NCBI GenBank assembly: GCA_002313925.1
Contig: DCAZ01000077.1
Coordinates: 1-17,990 of the forward strand
Origin: Gemmatimonadales bacterium UBA1120
GTDB taxonomy: Bacteria > Gemmatimonadota > Gemmatimonadetes > Longimicrobiales > Gaopeijiaceae
Length of the DNA: 17,990 nucleotides
Direction of reading: 5' to 3'
The position numbers and the translations under genes are program-made. Below are positions 8,753 through 15,583 of this stretch, piece by piece. Within the stretch, counting starts at the first letter, position 1; every line of letters begins with the position of its first letter. The notes beneath the pieces are model-generated. The model had not been told where the DNA came from. It worked only from the letters and a program-made list of their open reading frames with translations, and ran no database searches.

Positions 8753-8831
8753 GTTATCGTGGGTGGCTAAGTTAAGCTTGCCTGTAGAGCGATTCAAGAA
8801 ACATATGGGCTTCTCCGCCCACCACTCAATC
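8753..8831. promoter_or_regulatory. Divergent promoter region, VanZ-like gene and rlmN
   Basis: Seventy-nine bases separate the two divergent starts, so both promoters must lie here or within the gene ends. For the leftward run a weak candidate is TTGAAT (8797-8792), 17 bases, TAACTT (8774-8769), placing transcription start only about ten bases before the ATG. For rlmN the best candidate is TTGCCT (8778-8783) with CATATG (8802-8807), also weak. Neither start shows a convincing Shine-Dalgarno. The region is assigned by position more than by motif quality. Confidence 0.35.
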
Positions 8832-9911
8832 ATGTCTAAACGCTCGAACACTGATCTCCTGTCCCTTCCGCCTGAAGACTTAGCACGGGCCCTCGAAAAA
8901 CATTTTCGACAACGAGACCAGCCCACTTACCGAATCGACCAAGTTCGACGATGGCTATATGAAGGCCTCTCAGGTTCAATCGATGAGATGACAGACCTTC
9001 CTATGAGTGAGAGAGATGCACTAAAGGACTCTTTCATTCTCACTGAGCTTGAGGAAGCTCGTGTTGAGGTCAGCCAGGACGGGACAGTTAAGCACCTTTG
9101 GTGCCTCTCGGACGGAGAGTTTATCGAGTCAGTTCTCATCCCCACCAGAAAGCGCCTTACCCTCTGTATCTCTTCACAAGCCGGATGCGCTATGGGATGC
9201 ACGTTTTGTGCTACTGGATGGGGTGGCTTCCAGCGACAACTCACGACTGGGGAAATCGTATCTCAGTATTCGGCTTCAAGGCGATGGGCTGAGCATCATC
9301 TGGGGACCACGATCTCGAACATAGTATACATGGGTATGGGAGAACCTCTCTCAAACCGGAAGGCGGTCCATGACTCTCTCTCCATCTTAAACCAAGGATA
9401 CGCTGTCGGTGCGCGTAGGATTACTGTTTCGACAGTCGGGGTTGTCCCCGGCATCCTGGAACTCGCAGAACGACCCGAACAATTTCGACTAGCCCTGTCC
9501 CTCCATGCACCAATAAGCGAACTGCGTTTAAGTCTTATTCCCTTGGAGAAGCGGCATCCTCTTCCCGAAGTCCTTTCCGCTTTGAAACGCTTTAACCAAT
9601 CAGGGGGAAAACGGATCACCTTCGAATACACAATGATCCGCGGGGTAAATGATGCCTTAGAGCTCATAGCCCCACTGGTGGAACTAGCTCGGAGCGTTGA
9701 AGCCTACGTTAACCTGATACCCTTTAATCCAATTCCATACCAGAACTGGGAGCCATCAGAGCTTCACCGAATCAAGAACTTTGCTAAAAATCTCAATAAA
9801 CATGGGGTTCCTGCAGCTATCCGTGAGACCCGGGGACGTGACATTGATGCTGCGTGTGGGCAATTGAAAGCCCATGCGCTGGTCCAGTTGGAAAAACCTA
9901 GACAATCGTAA
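8832..9911 (+). CDS. rlmN: Dual-specificity RNA methyltransferase RlmN
   Basis: RlmN is a radical SAM enzyme that methylates C2 of A2503 in 23S rRNA and A37 in some tRNAs. With the start used here it has 359 residues, in the family range. The CxxxCxxC cluster is C119, C123 and C126 (SQAGCAMGCTFCATG). The methyl-carrying C-terminal Cys is C342 in RGRDIDAACGQL. GMGEPLSN and LNQGYAVGARRITVSTVG are further signatures. The frame opens at 8751, but the N terminus aligns better from the ATG at 8832 (MSKRSNTDLL); an ATG at 8805 cannot be excluded, and neither has a strong Shine-Dalgarno. It is the only plus-strand gene between the two leftward blocks and converges on lepB with 40 bases between them. 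Confidence 0.95.
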   Translation: MSKRSNTDLLSLPPEDLARALEKHFRQRDQPTYRIDQVRRWLYEGLSGSIDEMTDLPMSERDALKDSFILTELEEARVEVSQDGTVKHLWCLSDGEFIESVLIPTRKRLTLCISSQAGCAMGCTFCATGWGGFQRQLTTGEIVSQYSASRRWAEHHLGTTISNIVYMGMGEPLSNRKAVHDSLSILNQGYAVGARRITVSTVGVVPGILELAERPEQFRLALSLHAPISELRLSLIPLEKRHPLPEVLSALKRFNQSGGKRITFEYTMIRGVNDALELIAPLVELARSVEAYVNLIPFNPIPYQNWEPSELHRIKNFAKNLNKHGVPAAIRETRGRDIDAACGQLKAHALVQLEKPRQS

Positions 9912-9951
9912 GCTCGAGTGTAATAGAAACAGCCAACGAAACCTTTCTTCC

Positions 9952-10653
9952 TTAGTCGATTGCACGAGCGATGCGGTCCCACCTGATTTCTCGTACCCAG
10001 GGAAATGGTCTGAACGAATCCCTGTTGTAAGAGAAGTACGTGAAAACCACCCTCCCCTCTAGCCGCCAACCCTCTAACAACCCCCAATACCGTGAATCGA
10101 GGCTCGTTTCGCGGTTATCACCCAACATGAAGTAGCGGTCCTCAGGAATTACGATGGGTCCCCAGTTATCCCTGGTAGGGGAATAGCTCGATCTATCGAC
10201 TCCAGCTAATAGGTAGTCTGGCTGCCACTCCATCCAAGGAGGCATCCCTGCCTCATCCTGGCGATTTGTGTGCTTCACATAGGGCTCATCTAAACGTTCT
10301 CCGTTCAGAAATAGCACCTGATCCTGCATTTCTAATGTGTCACCAGGCATGCCTACTAGACGCTTCACCAGTTTAATCTCCGTTTCGTGCGGTGGATCGA
10401 ACACGATTACGTCACCCCGTTTCGGCGACGAGTACCCTGGGATACGGATGTCAGTGAATGGTATCTGGGAGCCAATCGCGGCTCTGTTGGCAACCAACAT
10501 GTCCCCCACAAGCAAAGTCTCTTCCATCGATCCGGATGTGATGACGAAAGTTTGCAACAGAAAGGACCTGAGGAAAAAGAAAAGTACTAACGCGATAAGA
10601 ATGGATTTGACCCATTCGATCACCGCATTAGGCTGCTTCTCAGCCGAGGTCAA
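9952..10653 (-). CDS. lepB: Signal peptidase I
   Basis: This is a type I signal peptidase, which cleaves secretory signal peptides at the outer face of the inner membrane. It has 233 residues with one N-terminal membrane anchor (about 12-33, AVIEWVKSILIALVLFFFL). The catalytic Ser is S42 in ITSGSMEETL and the Lys general base is K97 in KLVKRLVGMPGD. The C-terminal box GDNRETSLDSRYWG is intact. The start used is TTG at 10653, preceded by a GGTGG that could serve as a partial Shine-Dalgarno. The same frame extends upstream to an ATG at 10716 but is broken by TGA at 10677-10675. A 25-codon ORF in another frame ends over this TTG. The start is therefore uncertain, but the anchor and catalytic domain are complete. 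Confidence 0.93.
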   Translation of the reverse strand: MTSAEKQPNAVIEWVKSILIALVLFFFLRSFLLQTFVITSGSMEETLLVGDMLVANRAAIGSQIPFTDIRIPGYSSPKRGDVIVFDPPHETEIKLVKRLVGMPGDTLEMQDQVLFLNGERLDEPYVKHTNRQDEAGMPPWMEWQPDYLLAGVDRSSYSPTRDNWGPIVIPEDRYFMLGDNRETSLDSRYWGLLEGWRLEGRVVFTYFSYNRDSFRPFPWVREIRWDRIARAID

Positions 10654-10727
10654 CGCACCACCAACAATCGCCGTTCAGACTCTAACACTAGTCCCCTCTT
10701 TCTTGTTTTTAGACATAACACAGACAT
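10650..10727 (-). CDS. Possible 25-codon upstream ORF, coupled to lepB
   Basis: An ATG at 10727-10725 is preceded by AGGTGA at reasonable spacing and opens a 25-codon frame (MSVLCLKTRKRGLVLESERR and five more residues). Its TGA (10652-10650) overlaps the proposed lepB TTG (10653-10651). The overlap would let terminating ribosomes restart on lepB. The peptide is basic, has no recognisable domain and is too short for statistics. It may be a leader that sets lepB translation, or chance. Confidence 0.3.
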   Translation of the reverse strand: MSVLCLKTRKRGLVLESERRLLVVR

Positions 10728-10761
10728 CGATTTCACCTACCTATGAAGCCCTAATAGTGTT

Positions 10762-11244
10762 CTAGCGTTGCAACCAACTCCAGAGGTCCCACCACACTGT
10801 GGTGGTTTCTTCAGATTGGGTGCTATCCACGGGCGGTAGCCATTGGCTACCAAGTAGCACTGAGATATCGAGATACAGATTGGAATCTGGCTCGCTGCGC
10901 ACATTACGAATTCCAAGTACCGACGCAACTGAAAGCGCAGGGTTAGGATCACCGATCCTATCTACAACTACGGATTCCACCTGGTCAAAAGAGCTTGCAT
11001 TTCCAAAGGAGACCACATCAAAACCGGCTGATCGAAGGACAGCGGTAGCCTCTCGGGCCACCCCTGAAACACCACCAGCATTAAGAACCTCCACCGTTAC
11101 TCGCCCAACCACTACGGGTTGGTTGACGGCAGTCGCCTTAGCTAGTGGAGCCGACTCCTTTGGCGGACGAAGCAGTATCGTCCCTGCTATTAGTAGTATA
11201 AAAAGTGAGACACCCACCAACACCAGCCGAATAAGTAGCTTCAA
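10762..11244 (-). CDS. LytR C-terminal domain protein, membrane anchored
   Basis: The 160-residue protein has an N-terminal membrane anchor (about 5-25) and one LytR_C domain (about 46-130, from RVTVEVLNAGGVSGVAREAT to NLYLDISVLLGSQW). It has no LytR-CpsA-Psr catalytic domain. LytR_C domains are extracytoplasmic and occur in cell-envelope proteins; their function is unknown. The TTG start overlaps the yqeK stop (TTGA), and a GGTGA lies seven bases upstream, so the two are probably translated together. The last residues are Trp-rich (VWWDLWSWLQR), and the DNA coding for them contains a 17-base palindrome (10789-10805). In many bacteria rsfS follows this pair. Here the next gene is lepB, and the 108-base gap cannot hold rsfS. 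Confidence 0.8.
   Translation of the reverse strand: MKLLIRLVLVGVSLFILLIAGTILLRPPKESAPLAKATAVNQPVVVGRVTVEVLNAGGVSGVAREATAVLRSAGFDVVSFGNASSFDQVESVVVDRIGDPNPALSVASVLGIRNVRSEPDSNLYLDISVLLGSQWLPPVDSTQSEETTTVWWDLWSWLQR
10789..10805. repeat. Perfect 8-base inverted repeat in LytR_C gene end
   Basis: CCACCACA, one base, TGTGGTGG: two perfect 8-base arms around a single C. In RNA it would fold as a 7-bp G+C-rich stem with a three-base loop. It lies about 25 bases before the stop codon of the LytR_C gene and encodes part of the TTVWW stretch. No T tract follows on the minus strand, so it is not a canonical terminator for the gene it lies in. Confidence 0.6.
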
Positions 11245-11825
11245 CGACCGTTCACCAGGGCATTCCAGAAACCGACGCTCTCAGAATAAAGCTCCAAACC
11301 ATGCTTAATAGTATAAGAGATTCTGGCCGCAACAATTTCGGTAGTCACGTTATTGAGTTCCTCGGGCATGCGTGCACGCATGCTCTCACACCACTCCACC
11401 CTAAACATCCGCCCAGGTTCCAAGAAATCTGCACAATACAATGCCCGGCCAAGTCTATTCAGGGACTTATGACCCACGCTGTGATAGGCAATTGCTGATA
11501 GTAATTCATCATCTAAAATCCCTTCCGAGCGCAGTTTTTCTGTGACCGCAGGGCCGTGAAGCATCTCAGGTGGCCAGTTTCCGAACCTGGAAGGAATCTT
11601 GGGTCGAAGGGCCTCGGGATCGTCTTCACGGAGCGCATCGTGGAGGTATCCACTGGCTCGCCAGCGAGCCGTCTCAATCTCTGAAAGATGAAGAGATTCC
11701 GCCCAATTACCCAGTAGCAACGAGACACGCATCATGTGCTCATAGCGTGCAGAACTCACCGTGCTCCAATCTGGCAACCGCCCTTCAACGGCAGCCTCTA
11801 CGATCGGGTGAAGTATTTTTCTCAC
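11241..11825 (-). CDS. yqeK: YqeK-type HD phosphohydrolase, predicted Ap4A hydrolase
   Basis: The 194-residue HD-domain protein resembles YqeK, a symmetrical diadenosine tetraphosphate hydrolase in Bacillus and Staphylococcus. Predicted metal ligands are H30 (RYEHMMRV), H62-D63 (YLHDALRED), H90 (LHGPA), H115 (AYHSVG) and D133 (YCADFLEPGR). The LHGPA, YHSVG and ADFLEPGR motifs are more specific for YqeK than for HD proteins in general. The start is GTG at 11825, the first plausible start in the frame, without a clear Shine-Dalgarno. In Firmicutes yqeK lies between nadD and rsfS; neither is here. It overlaps the LytR_C gene by four bases. Ap4A as substrate is a family inference. Confidence 0.83.
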   Translation of the reverse strand: MRKILHPIVEAAVEGRLPDWSTVSSARYEHMMRVSLLLGNWAESLHLSEIETARWRASGYLHDALREDDPEALRPKIPSRFGNWPPEMLHGPAVTEKLRSEGILDDELLSAIAYHSVGHKSLNRLGRALYCADFLEPGRMFRVEWCESMRARMPEELNNVTTEIVAARISYTIKHGLELYSESVGFWNALVNGR

Positions 11826-11845
11826 ACATAAACATGGCGAGGGTC

Positions 11846-11873
11846 AGTATACTATGGAAATCCGAATAGGCTA
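11846..11873 (-). promoter_or_regulatory. Candidate yqeK promoter
   Basis: TATACT (11851-11846, 5 of 6 matches to the -10) is preceded by TTAGCC (3 of 6) at 17 bases. It would start transcription roughly 12-15 bases before the yqeK GTG. The -10 forms part of the palindrome AGTATACT. The -35 is poor, so the call is weak, but position and -10 quality are good. Confidence 0.35.
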
Positions 11874-11890
11874 AAAGAACTATTATTCGG
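11862..11890 (-). terminator. Hairpin after trpA, possible terminator
   Basis: On the minus strand CCGAATA (11890-11884) pairs perfectly with TATTCGG (11868-11862) across a 15-base loop, 45 bases after the trpA stop. AATAG/CTATT within it gives an alternative register. Only ATTT follows, so it is a weak or imperfect terminator. It separates the trp genes from yqeK, whose candidate promoter overlaps its distal arm. Confidence 0.35.
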
Positions 11891-11935
11891 TAGCCAACTT
11901 CGGATCTCTACTTCTACCAACATTCTTTTGGGAAG

Positions 11936-12730
11936 TCAGCCTCTGTCCATTCCTATCCGGATGCTATGGAGAAAATCAGCACCTCCATCAATCCCACCCT
12001 TGTCCAGCGCTTCGATCAGGGCACTACCTATGACGACACCGTCTGCTACTCCAGCAACTGAGGCTGCTTGCTCGGGTGTTGAAATCCCGAATCCAACCGC
12101 CACTGGCAACGAGACAACAGAGCGAATCTGGCCCAATTCTTCTGCGAGTGACTCGCGTAGCTTCACACGTGCTCCTGTCACCCCAGTTCGGGAAATGTAG
12201 TACACGAAGCCAGATCCCCCACGAGTCACTTTAGGGACTCGTTCAAATGGGGTAGTAGGAGCGATGAGCCGAATCAGTGCAAGCGGAGATTCTGAAATTC
12301 TCGCCTCCACTTCGGGATCAGCCCCAGTCGGCAGGTCCGTCAGAAGAATACCATCCGCACCAGCGGTAACTGCGTCAGAAAGAAATGCTTCCAACCCATA
12401 AGCCAGAATCGGATTCAGGTAGCTGAAGAGCACGATAGGGAGGTCATTCCCATCCCGAAATGTCCGGAGGTCAGCCAGAACTGAGGCAACCGTAGTCCCG
12501 TTTTCTAGTGCCGCGAACGATGAGCGCTGGATCGTAGGACCATCGGCCAATGGGTCAGAAAAAGGGATACCTAATTCAATGATATCCGCACCAACATCCT
12601 TAAGCCGTTCAAGCAACGGAACTGTCGCATCACGATTAGGATAACCGGCAGTCACATATGGTATTAGTGCAGTTCTTCCCTCTGCTCCCAGCAACTTGAA
12701 ACTCTTCGAGATCAAGACATCATCATCCAT
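11936..12730 (-). CDS. trpA: Tryptophan synthase alpha chain
   Basis: TrpA cleaves indole-3-glycerol phosphate to indole and glyceraldehyde 3-phosphate, then passes indole through a tunnel to TrpB. The 264 residues form a TIM barrel of normal length. The catalytic residues are E52 in IIELGIPFSDPLADGP and D63 in the same motif. The phosphate-binding loops YYISRTGVTGA and VAVGFGIS are present. The ATG at 12730 has no Shine-Dalgarno and is 75 bases from trpB, unlike the tight coupling usual for trpB-trpA. An imperfect hairpin directly precedes the start. It is the last gene of the trpCFBA block. Confidence 0.96.
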   Translation of the reverse strand: MDDDVLISKSFKLLGAEGRTALIPYVTAGYPNRDATVPLLERLKDVGADIIELGIPFSDPLADGPTIQRSSFAALENGTTVASVLADLRTFRDGNDLPIVLFSYLNPILAYGLEAFLSDAVTAGADGILLTDLPTGADPEVEARISESPLALIRLIAPTTPFERVPKVTRGGSGFVYYISRTGVTGARVKLRESLAEELGQIRSVVSLPVAVGFGISTPEQAASVAGVADGVVIGSALIEALDKGGIDGGADFLHSIRIGMDRG

Positions 12731-12758
12731 AGTTGGGAGGCTCTGTTATAGCTCAACT
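12731..12758 (-). promoter_or_regulatory. Imperfect hairpin directly before trpA start
   Basis: In the minus-strand transcript AGTTG (12758-12754) pairs with CAACT (12735-12731), and the inner AGCT and AGC/CTC bases continue the stem with two small bulges (about nine pairs, seven-base loop). Its 3' side abuts the trpA ATG, where a Shine-Dalgarno would be expected and is not seen. TGAGCTAT occurs both in this hairpin and at the trpB stop, 50 bases apart. It could be a translation-controlling stem. Confidence 0.3.
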
Positions 12759-12805
12759 AAGGTGTCCGCCATTCGTTTGTTATGTACCCGTAACCAAATA
12801 GCTCA

Positions 12806-14008
12806 TCAGACAAGAGGCTCATTGCCCTCGATCTGGGCTACATATGACACATCCTTATCTCCCCTTCCAGAGAGACAAACTACGACAGGACCATTGTTCC
12901 GGTATTTGGCAGCAACCTTAAGGACATAAGCAATGGCATGAGCAGATTCCAATGCTGGAATAATTCCTTCTAGTTCAGCAAGTCGGTGAAATGCGTCCAG
13001 CGCATCTTGATCTGTAACCGCGGTATACTCTGCTCGACCTATATCCTTTAGGTAGGAGTGTTCTGGACCAACCCCTGGGTAGTCGAGCCCTGCAGAAACC
13101 GAGTGTGCTGGTGACACCTGCCCATCTTCGTCTTGTAGCAGATAGCTGAATGAGCCATGGAGAACACCTGGCTTACCTACCGCAAGAGATGCTGCATGTT
13201 GACCCGTTTCGATACCAGTCCCGGCAGCTTCTACACCAATCAACCGGACTTCTTTGTCAGAGAGGAATGAGTCAAATATCCCTATGGCGTTCGAACCTCC
13301 TCCCACACATGCGAAAACAGCAGACGGAAGTCTCCCGGTAATTTCGAGAATCTGTTTTCGTGTCTCTCGTCCAATAACTGCTTGGAAATCTCTTACCATT
13401 CGAGGAAACGGATCCGGCCCCACAACTGATCCGATGATGTAGTGGGTCGTTTCTACGCTTGTTACCCAATCACGGATCGCTTCGTTGGTCGCATCCTTGA
13501 GTGTGCGTGTACCCGAACCCACAGCTCTGACTTCAGCTCCCAGAAGCTTCATGCGATAAACGTTTAGGGCCTGCCGCTCAACATCCTCCTCACCCATGTA
13601 CACGATACATTCCAAATCGAATAGGGCACACGCAGTCGCGGTTGCAACTCCATGCTGTCCAGCACCGGTCTCGGCGATGATACGGCGCTTACCCATTCTA
13701 ATAGCTAGCAACGCCTGACCGATCGTGTTGTTTATCTTGTGAGCACCCGTGTGGTTGAGGTCTTCCCGTTTCAAATAGACTGACGGGTGTCCTGCGGCCT
13801 CCCCTAGGCGCTCAGCATGGTAGAGGGGAGTCGGACGACCTCCGAAATCCTTGAGCAGAGAATCCACTTCAGAGCAAAAACTTTGGTCCGAGGCAGCCTC
13901 ATCGTAAGCGCTGCTAAGTTCATCCAGTGCTCCGATTAGAGTTTCCGGCACGTATCGGCCCCCAAAGGGGCCGAATCGATTCACCGGAGTAGGTGTCTTA
14001 GTGCTCAC
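12806..14008 (-). CDS. trpB: Tryptophan synthase beta chain
   Basis: TrpB joins indole with L-serine to give L-tryptophan using pyridoxal phosphate. With the start chosen it has 400 residues, the family norm. The PLP lysine is K91 in [10 protein letters not shown], the catalytic Glu is E113 in AETGAGQHG, and the phosphate-binding loop is GGGSN (236-240). [12 protein letters not shown] near the N terminus is typical of TrpB1. I prefer the GTG at 14008 because GGAG lies nine bases upstream; another GTG at 14023 opens the same frame but has no such site. The start overlaps the end of trpF by 11 bases, so the two are coupled. No changes in key residues are visible. Confidence 0.96.
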   Translation of the reverse strand: MSTKTPTPVNRFGPFGGRYVPETLIGALDELSSAYDEAASDQSFCSEVDSLLKDFGGRPTPLYHAERLGEAAGHPSVYLKREDLNHTGAHKINNTIGQALLAIRMGKRRIIAETGAGQHGVATATACALFDLECIVYMGEEDVERQALNVYRMKLLGAEVRAVGSGTRTLKDATNEAIRDWVTSVETTHYIIGSVVGPDPFPRMVRDFQAVIGRETRKQILEITGRLPSAVFACVGGGSNAIGIFDSFLSDKEVRLIGVEAAGTGIETGQHAASLAVGKPGVLHGSFSYLLQDEDGQVSPAHSVSAGLDYPGVGPEHSYLKDIGRAEYTAVTDQDALDAFHRLAELEGIIPALESAHAIAYVLKVAAKYRNNGPVVVCLSGRGDKDVSYVAQIEGNEPLV

Positions 14009-14702
14009 CCAGAATGTCTCCACGGGGTGTGAGAGAAGTCACTCGTGATTCCTGTTTCTGACTCACTCTAACCACCTTGATAAAGTGGTGCAGCAGTTCA
14101 GGGTCCTTGCAACCCTGCAGTGACTCGACACCGGATGAAACATCCAATATGTCCGGCTGAAAACTAGCTGCCGCCTCTACCACGTTCTCGTGCGTAAGGC
14201 CTCCTGCAAGAATGAACTGAGTCTCAGCGGGCAGAAGCTCATGGATGCCCCCCGGATCAAGGTCCAGCTTAACACCTCCTCCTCCAATAACCCCCTTTCC
14301 CCAACCCTCAAGCAGGAATCCATCCACCAAGTTACCACAAGCATCCACCATACGGCGGATATCATCCATAGACTTCGCGCGAATCCCCTTCCAAATGAGC
14401 CAATCTCCCCGGTTACGTAATTCCTCAATTACTGTGGGGGGTTCGTCACCATGAAGCTGTAAAATAGCTGCCCCAATCTCCTCAGCAGCGGTTACCGAAT
14501 CCGCTGGATTCTCATCTACGAGAACGGCAACCTTTGGGGAATGTACATTTTCGATGAGGGATCTGGCTTCGTGCAGCCGCAACGTACGGGAGAATCCTGC
14601 GGAGAGAATGAACCCGAGAAAGTCTGCTCCAAGTTTGTCAGCAAGTAAGACATCTTCTCTCCGCTGCAAACCGCAGATCTTGACGAGCGGTTGATCAGCC
14701 AC
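13998..14702 (-). CDS. trpF: Phosphoribosylanthranilate isomerase
   Basis: TrpF converts phosphoribosylanthranilate to the CdRP ketone. The 234-residue protein is somewhat longer than the usual 200-210. The catalytic base C10 ([12 protein letters not shown]) is present. So are [26 protein letters not shown] and LQLHGDE. The general acid is unusual: the family reads LLDx followed by GGTGxxFDW, while here it is LLEG (E132) with GGGG (140-143) and a LDL in place of FDW. The GTG start at 14702 overlaps the trpC stop by eight bases, and the 3' end overlaps trpB. It is surely TrpF by context and barrel pattern; the Asp to Glu exchange may alter rate or need confirmation. Confidence 0.93.
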   Translation of the reverse strand: MADQPLVKICGLQRREDVLLADKLGADFLGFILSAGFSRTLRLHEARSLIENVHSPKVAVLVDENPADSVTAAEEIGAAILQLHGDEPPTVIEELRNRGDWLIWKGIRAKSMDDIRRMVDACGNLVDGFLLEGWGKGVIGGGGVKLDLDPGGIHELLPAETQFILAGGLTHENVVEAAASFQPDILDVSSGVESLQGCKDPELLHHFIKVVRVSQKQESRVTSLTPRGDILGEH

Positions 14703-15522
14703 AGGATCGCTCGGCCCTTGGAATCCGTGCTAACTCCTGAGCAGCAACTCCAGGATCAGGAGATCTAAGTAGCGATTCTCCGACCAGCACTGCATCGACC
14801 CCTACACCACCAAGTCTATCCACGTCTTCCGGAACGCGGATCCCGCTTTCCGATACGACGAAGATATCCTCTGGTACTCCCTCCAGTAGCCGAATTGTCG
14901 TATCCAAGTCAGTTGTAAAGGTCGCAAGGTCTCGATTATTTATGCCAATGATTCCCGCCCCTACCTCCAAAGCCCGCTTCAGTTCACGCTCATCGTGAAC
15001 TTCAACGAGAGCTGCCATACCAAGTGCTTCAGCTTCTACTATCAATCTCTGAAGAACTTCATCCTCCAAAATACGAACTATGAGTAAAACAGCATCTGCT
15101 CCAGCGACACGAGCCTCCAAGATTTGCAAAGGATCTAGTGTAAAATCCTTCCGCAGGATTGGCAGGTTGGTTGTTTCTCGCGCAACTCGTAAATCTTCAA
15201 GAGAGCCACCGAAGTAAGGAGCATCGGTAAGAACACTCAACGCGGCTGCCCCTCCCTGCTCATACAATCGCGAGACAGTCTCCATTTCGAGGTCGGGCCG
15301 AATCAGCCCAGCACCAGGAGAGCGCCGTTTGCATTCAGCAATAAGAGACACGTGTTCATAGGCTGTAATTCCGCCCAGAAAGTCTCGGACAACCGGAGAA
15401 TTACCCACCGCTGCCTCAAGCCGATTGGCCTGAGGTCTAAGTGCGGCAACTTCTCCACGCTTCTTTTCCACGATCTCCGCTAGGATGCCGGGAAGCGAGT
15501 CAGTACATTGCGTTTCGGGCAA
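14695..15522 (-). CDS. trpC: Indole-3-glycerol phosphate synthase
   Basis: TrpC closes the indole ring by decarboxylating CdRP to indole-3-glycerol phosphate. With the start chosen it has 275 residues. The catalytic set is visible: E63 and K65 in IAECKRRSPG, K125 in LRKDF, E174 in LVEVH, N195 in GINNRDL and S226 in SESGI. The frame opens at an ATG at 15585, but that would overlap the lexA start and add about 21 residues unlike TrpC. I prefer the TTG at 15522, with AAGGA ten bases upstream. It heads the trpCFBA block and diverges from lexA across 61 bases, so its promoter lies among the putative LexA sites. Confidence 0.94.
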   Translation of the reverse strand: MPETQCTDSLPGILAEIVEKKRGEVAALRPQANRLEAAVGNSPVVRDFLGGITAYEHVSLIAECKRRSPGAGLIRPDLEMETVSRLYEQGGAAALSVLTDAPYFGGSLEDLRVARETTNLPILRKDFTLDPLQILEARVAGADAVLLIVRILEDEVLQRLIVEAEALGMAALVEVHDERELKRALEVGAGIIGINNRDLATFTTDLDTTIRLLEGVPEDIFVVSESGIRVPEDVDRLGGVGVDAVLVGESLLRSPDPGVAAQELARIPRAERSCG

Positions 15523-15567
15523 CGTTCGGGTATCCTTACTTCGGTACTTATTCGGGTTATTAACCGT
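15513..15567. promoter_or_regulatory. lexA/trpC divergent regulatory region
   Basis: Four TTCGG(G) repeats start at 15514, 15525, 15540 and 15551, spaced 11, 15 and 11 bases. Two pairs fit a half-site, N7, half-site layout (TTTC-N7-GTTC at 15513-15527, CTTC-N7-ATTC at 15539-15553), resembling the direct-repeat LexA box of Alphaproteobacteria. GGTTA-T-TAACC (15555-15565) is a perfect inverted repeat that overlaps a possible lexA -10 (TATTAA, 15558-15563, with CTTACT 17 bases upstream). lexA has GGAGAG at 15570-15575, a good Shine-Dalgarno. LexA autoregulation is general knowledge; which of these elements is the operator is not shown. Confidence 0.45.
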
Positions 15568-15583
15568 ATGGAGAGTGCGAACC

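Noticed and set aside
8753..8926. 58-residue N-terminal extension of the VanZ-like protein
   Set aside because: It would overlap the rlmN coding sequence, is rich in Arg and Ser, and lies before the first predicted helix of a family that normally starts near the chosen ATG.
10675..10677. Selenocysteine or read-through at the TGA in front of lepB
   Set aside because: There is no SECIS-like stem or conserved selenoprotein context, and a complete signal peptidase is encoded downstream. An alternative start or a point mutation is simpler.
10654..10761. rsfS between the LytR_C gene and lepB
   Set aside because: The 108-base gap is far too short, and its frames show no RsfS-like sequence.
10799..11308. 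169-codon plus-strand frame across the LytR_C gene
   Set aside because: It has low-complexity Ser/Thr composition and overlaps a well-supported gene end to end. It is a shadow.
11862..11895. H-type pseudoknot from CCGAATA/TATTCGG and GGCTA/TAGCC
   Set aside because: The two pairings interleave, but with no bases left for the crossing loops, so they cannot form together. Kept only as a simple hairpin.
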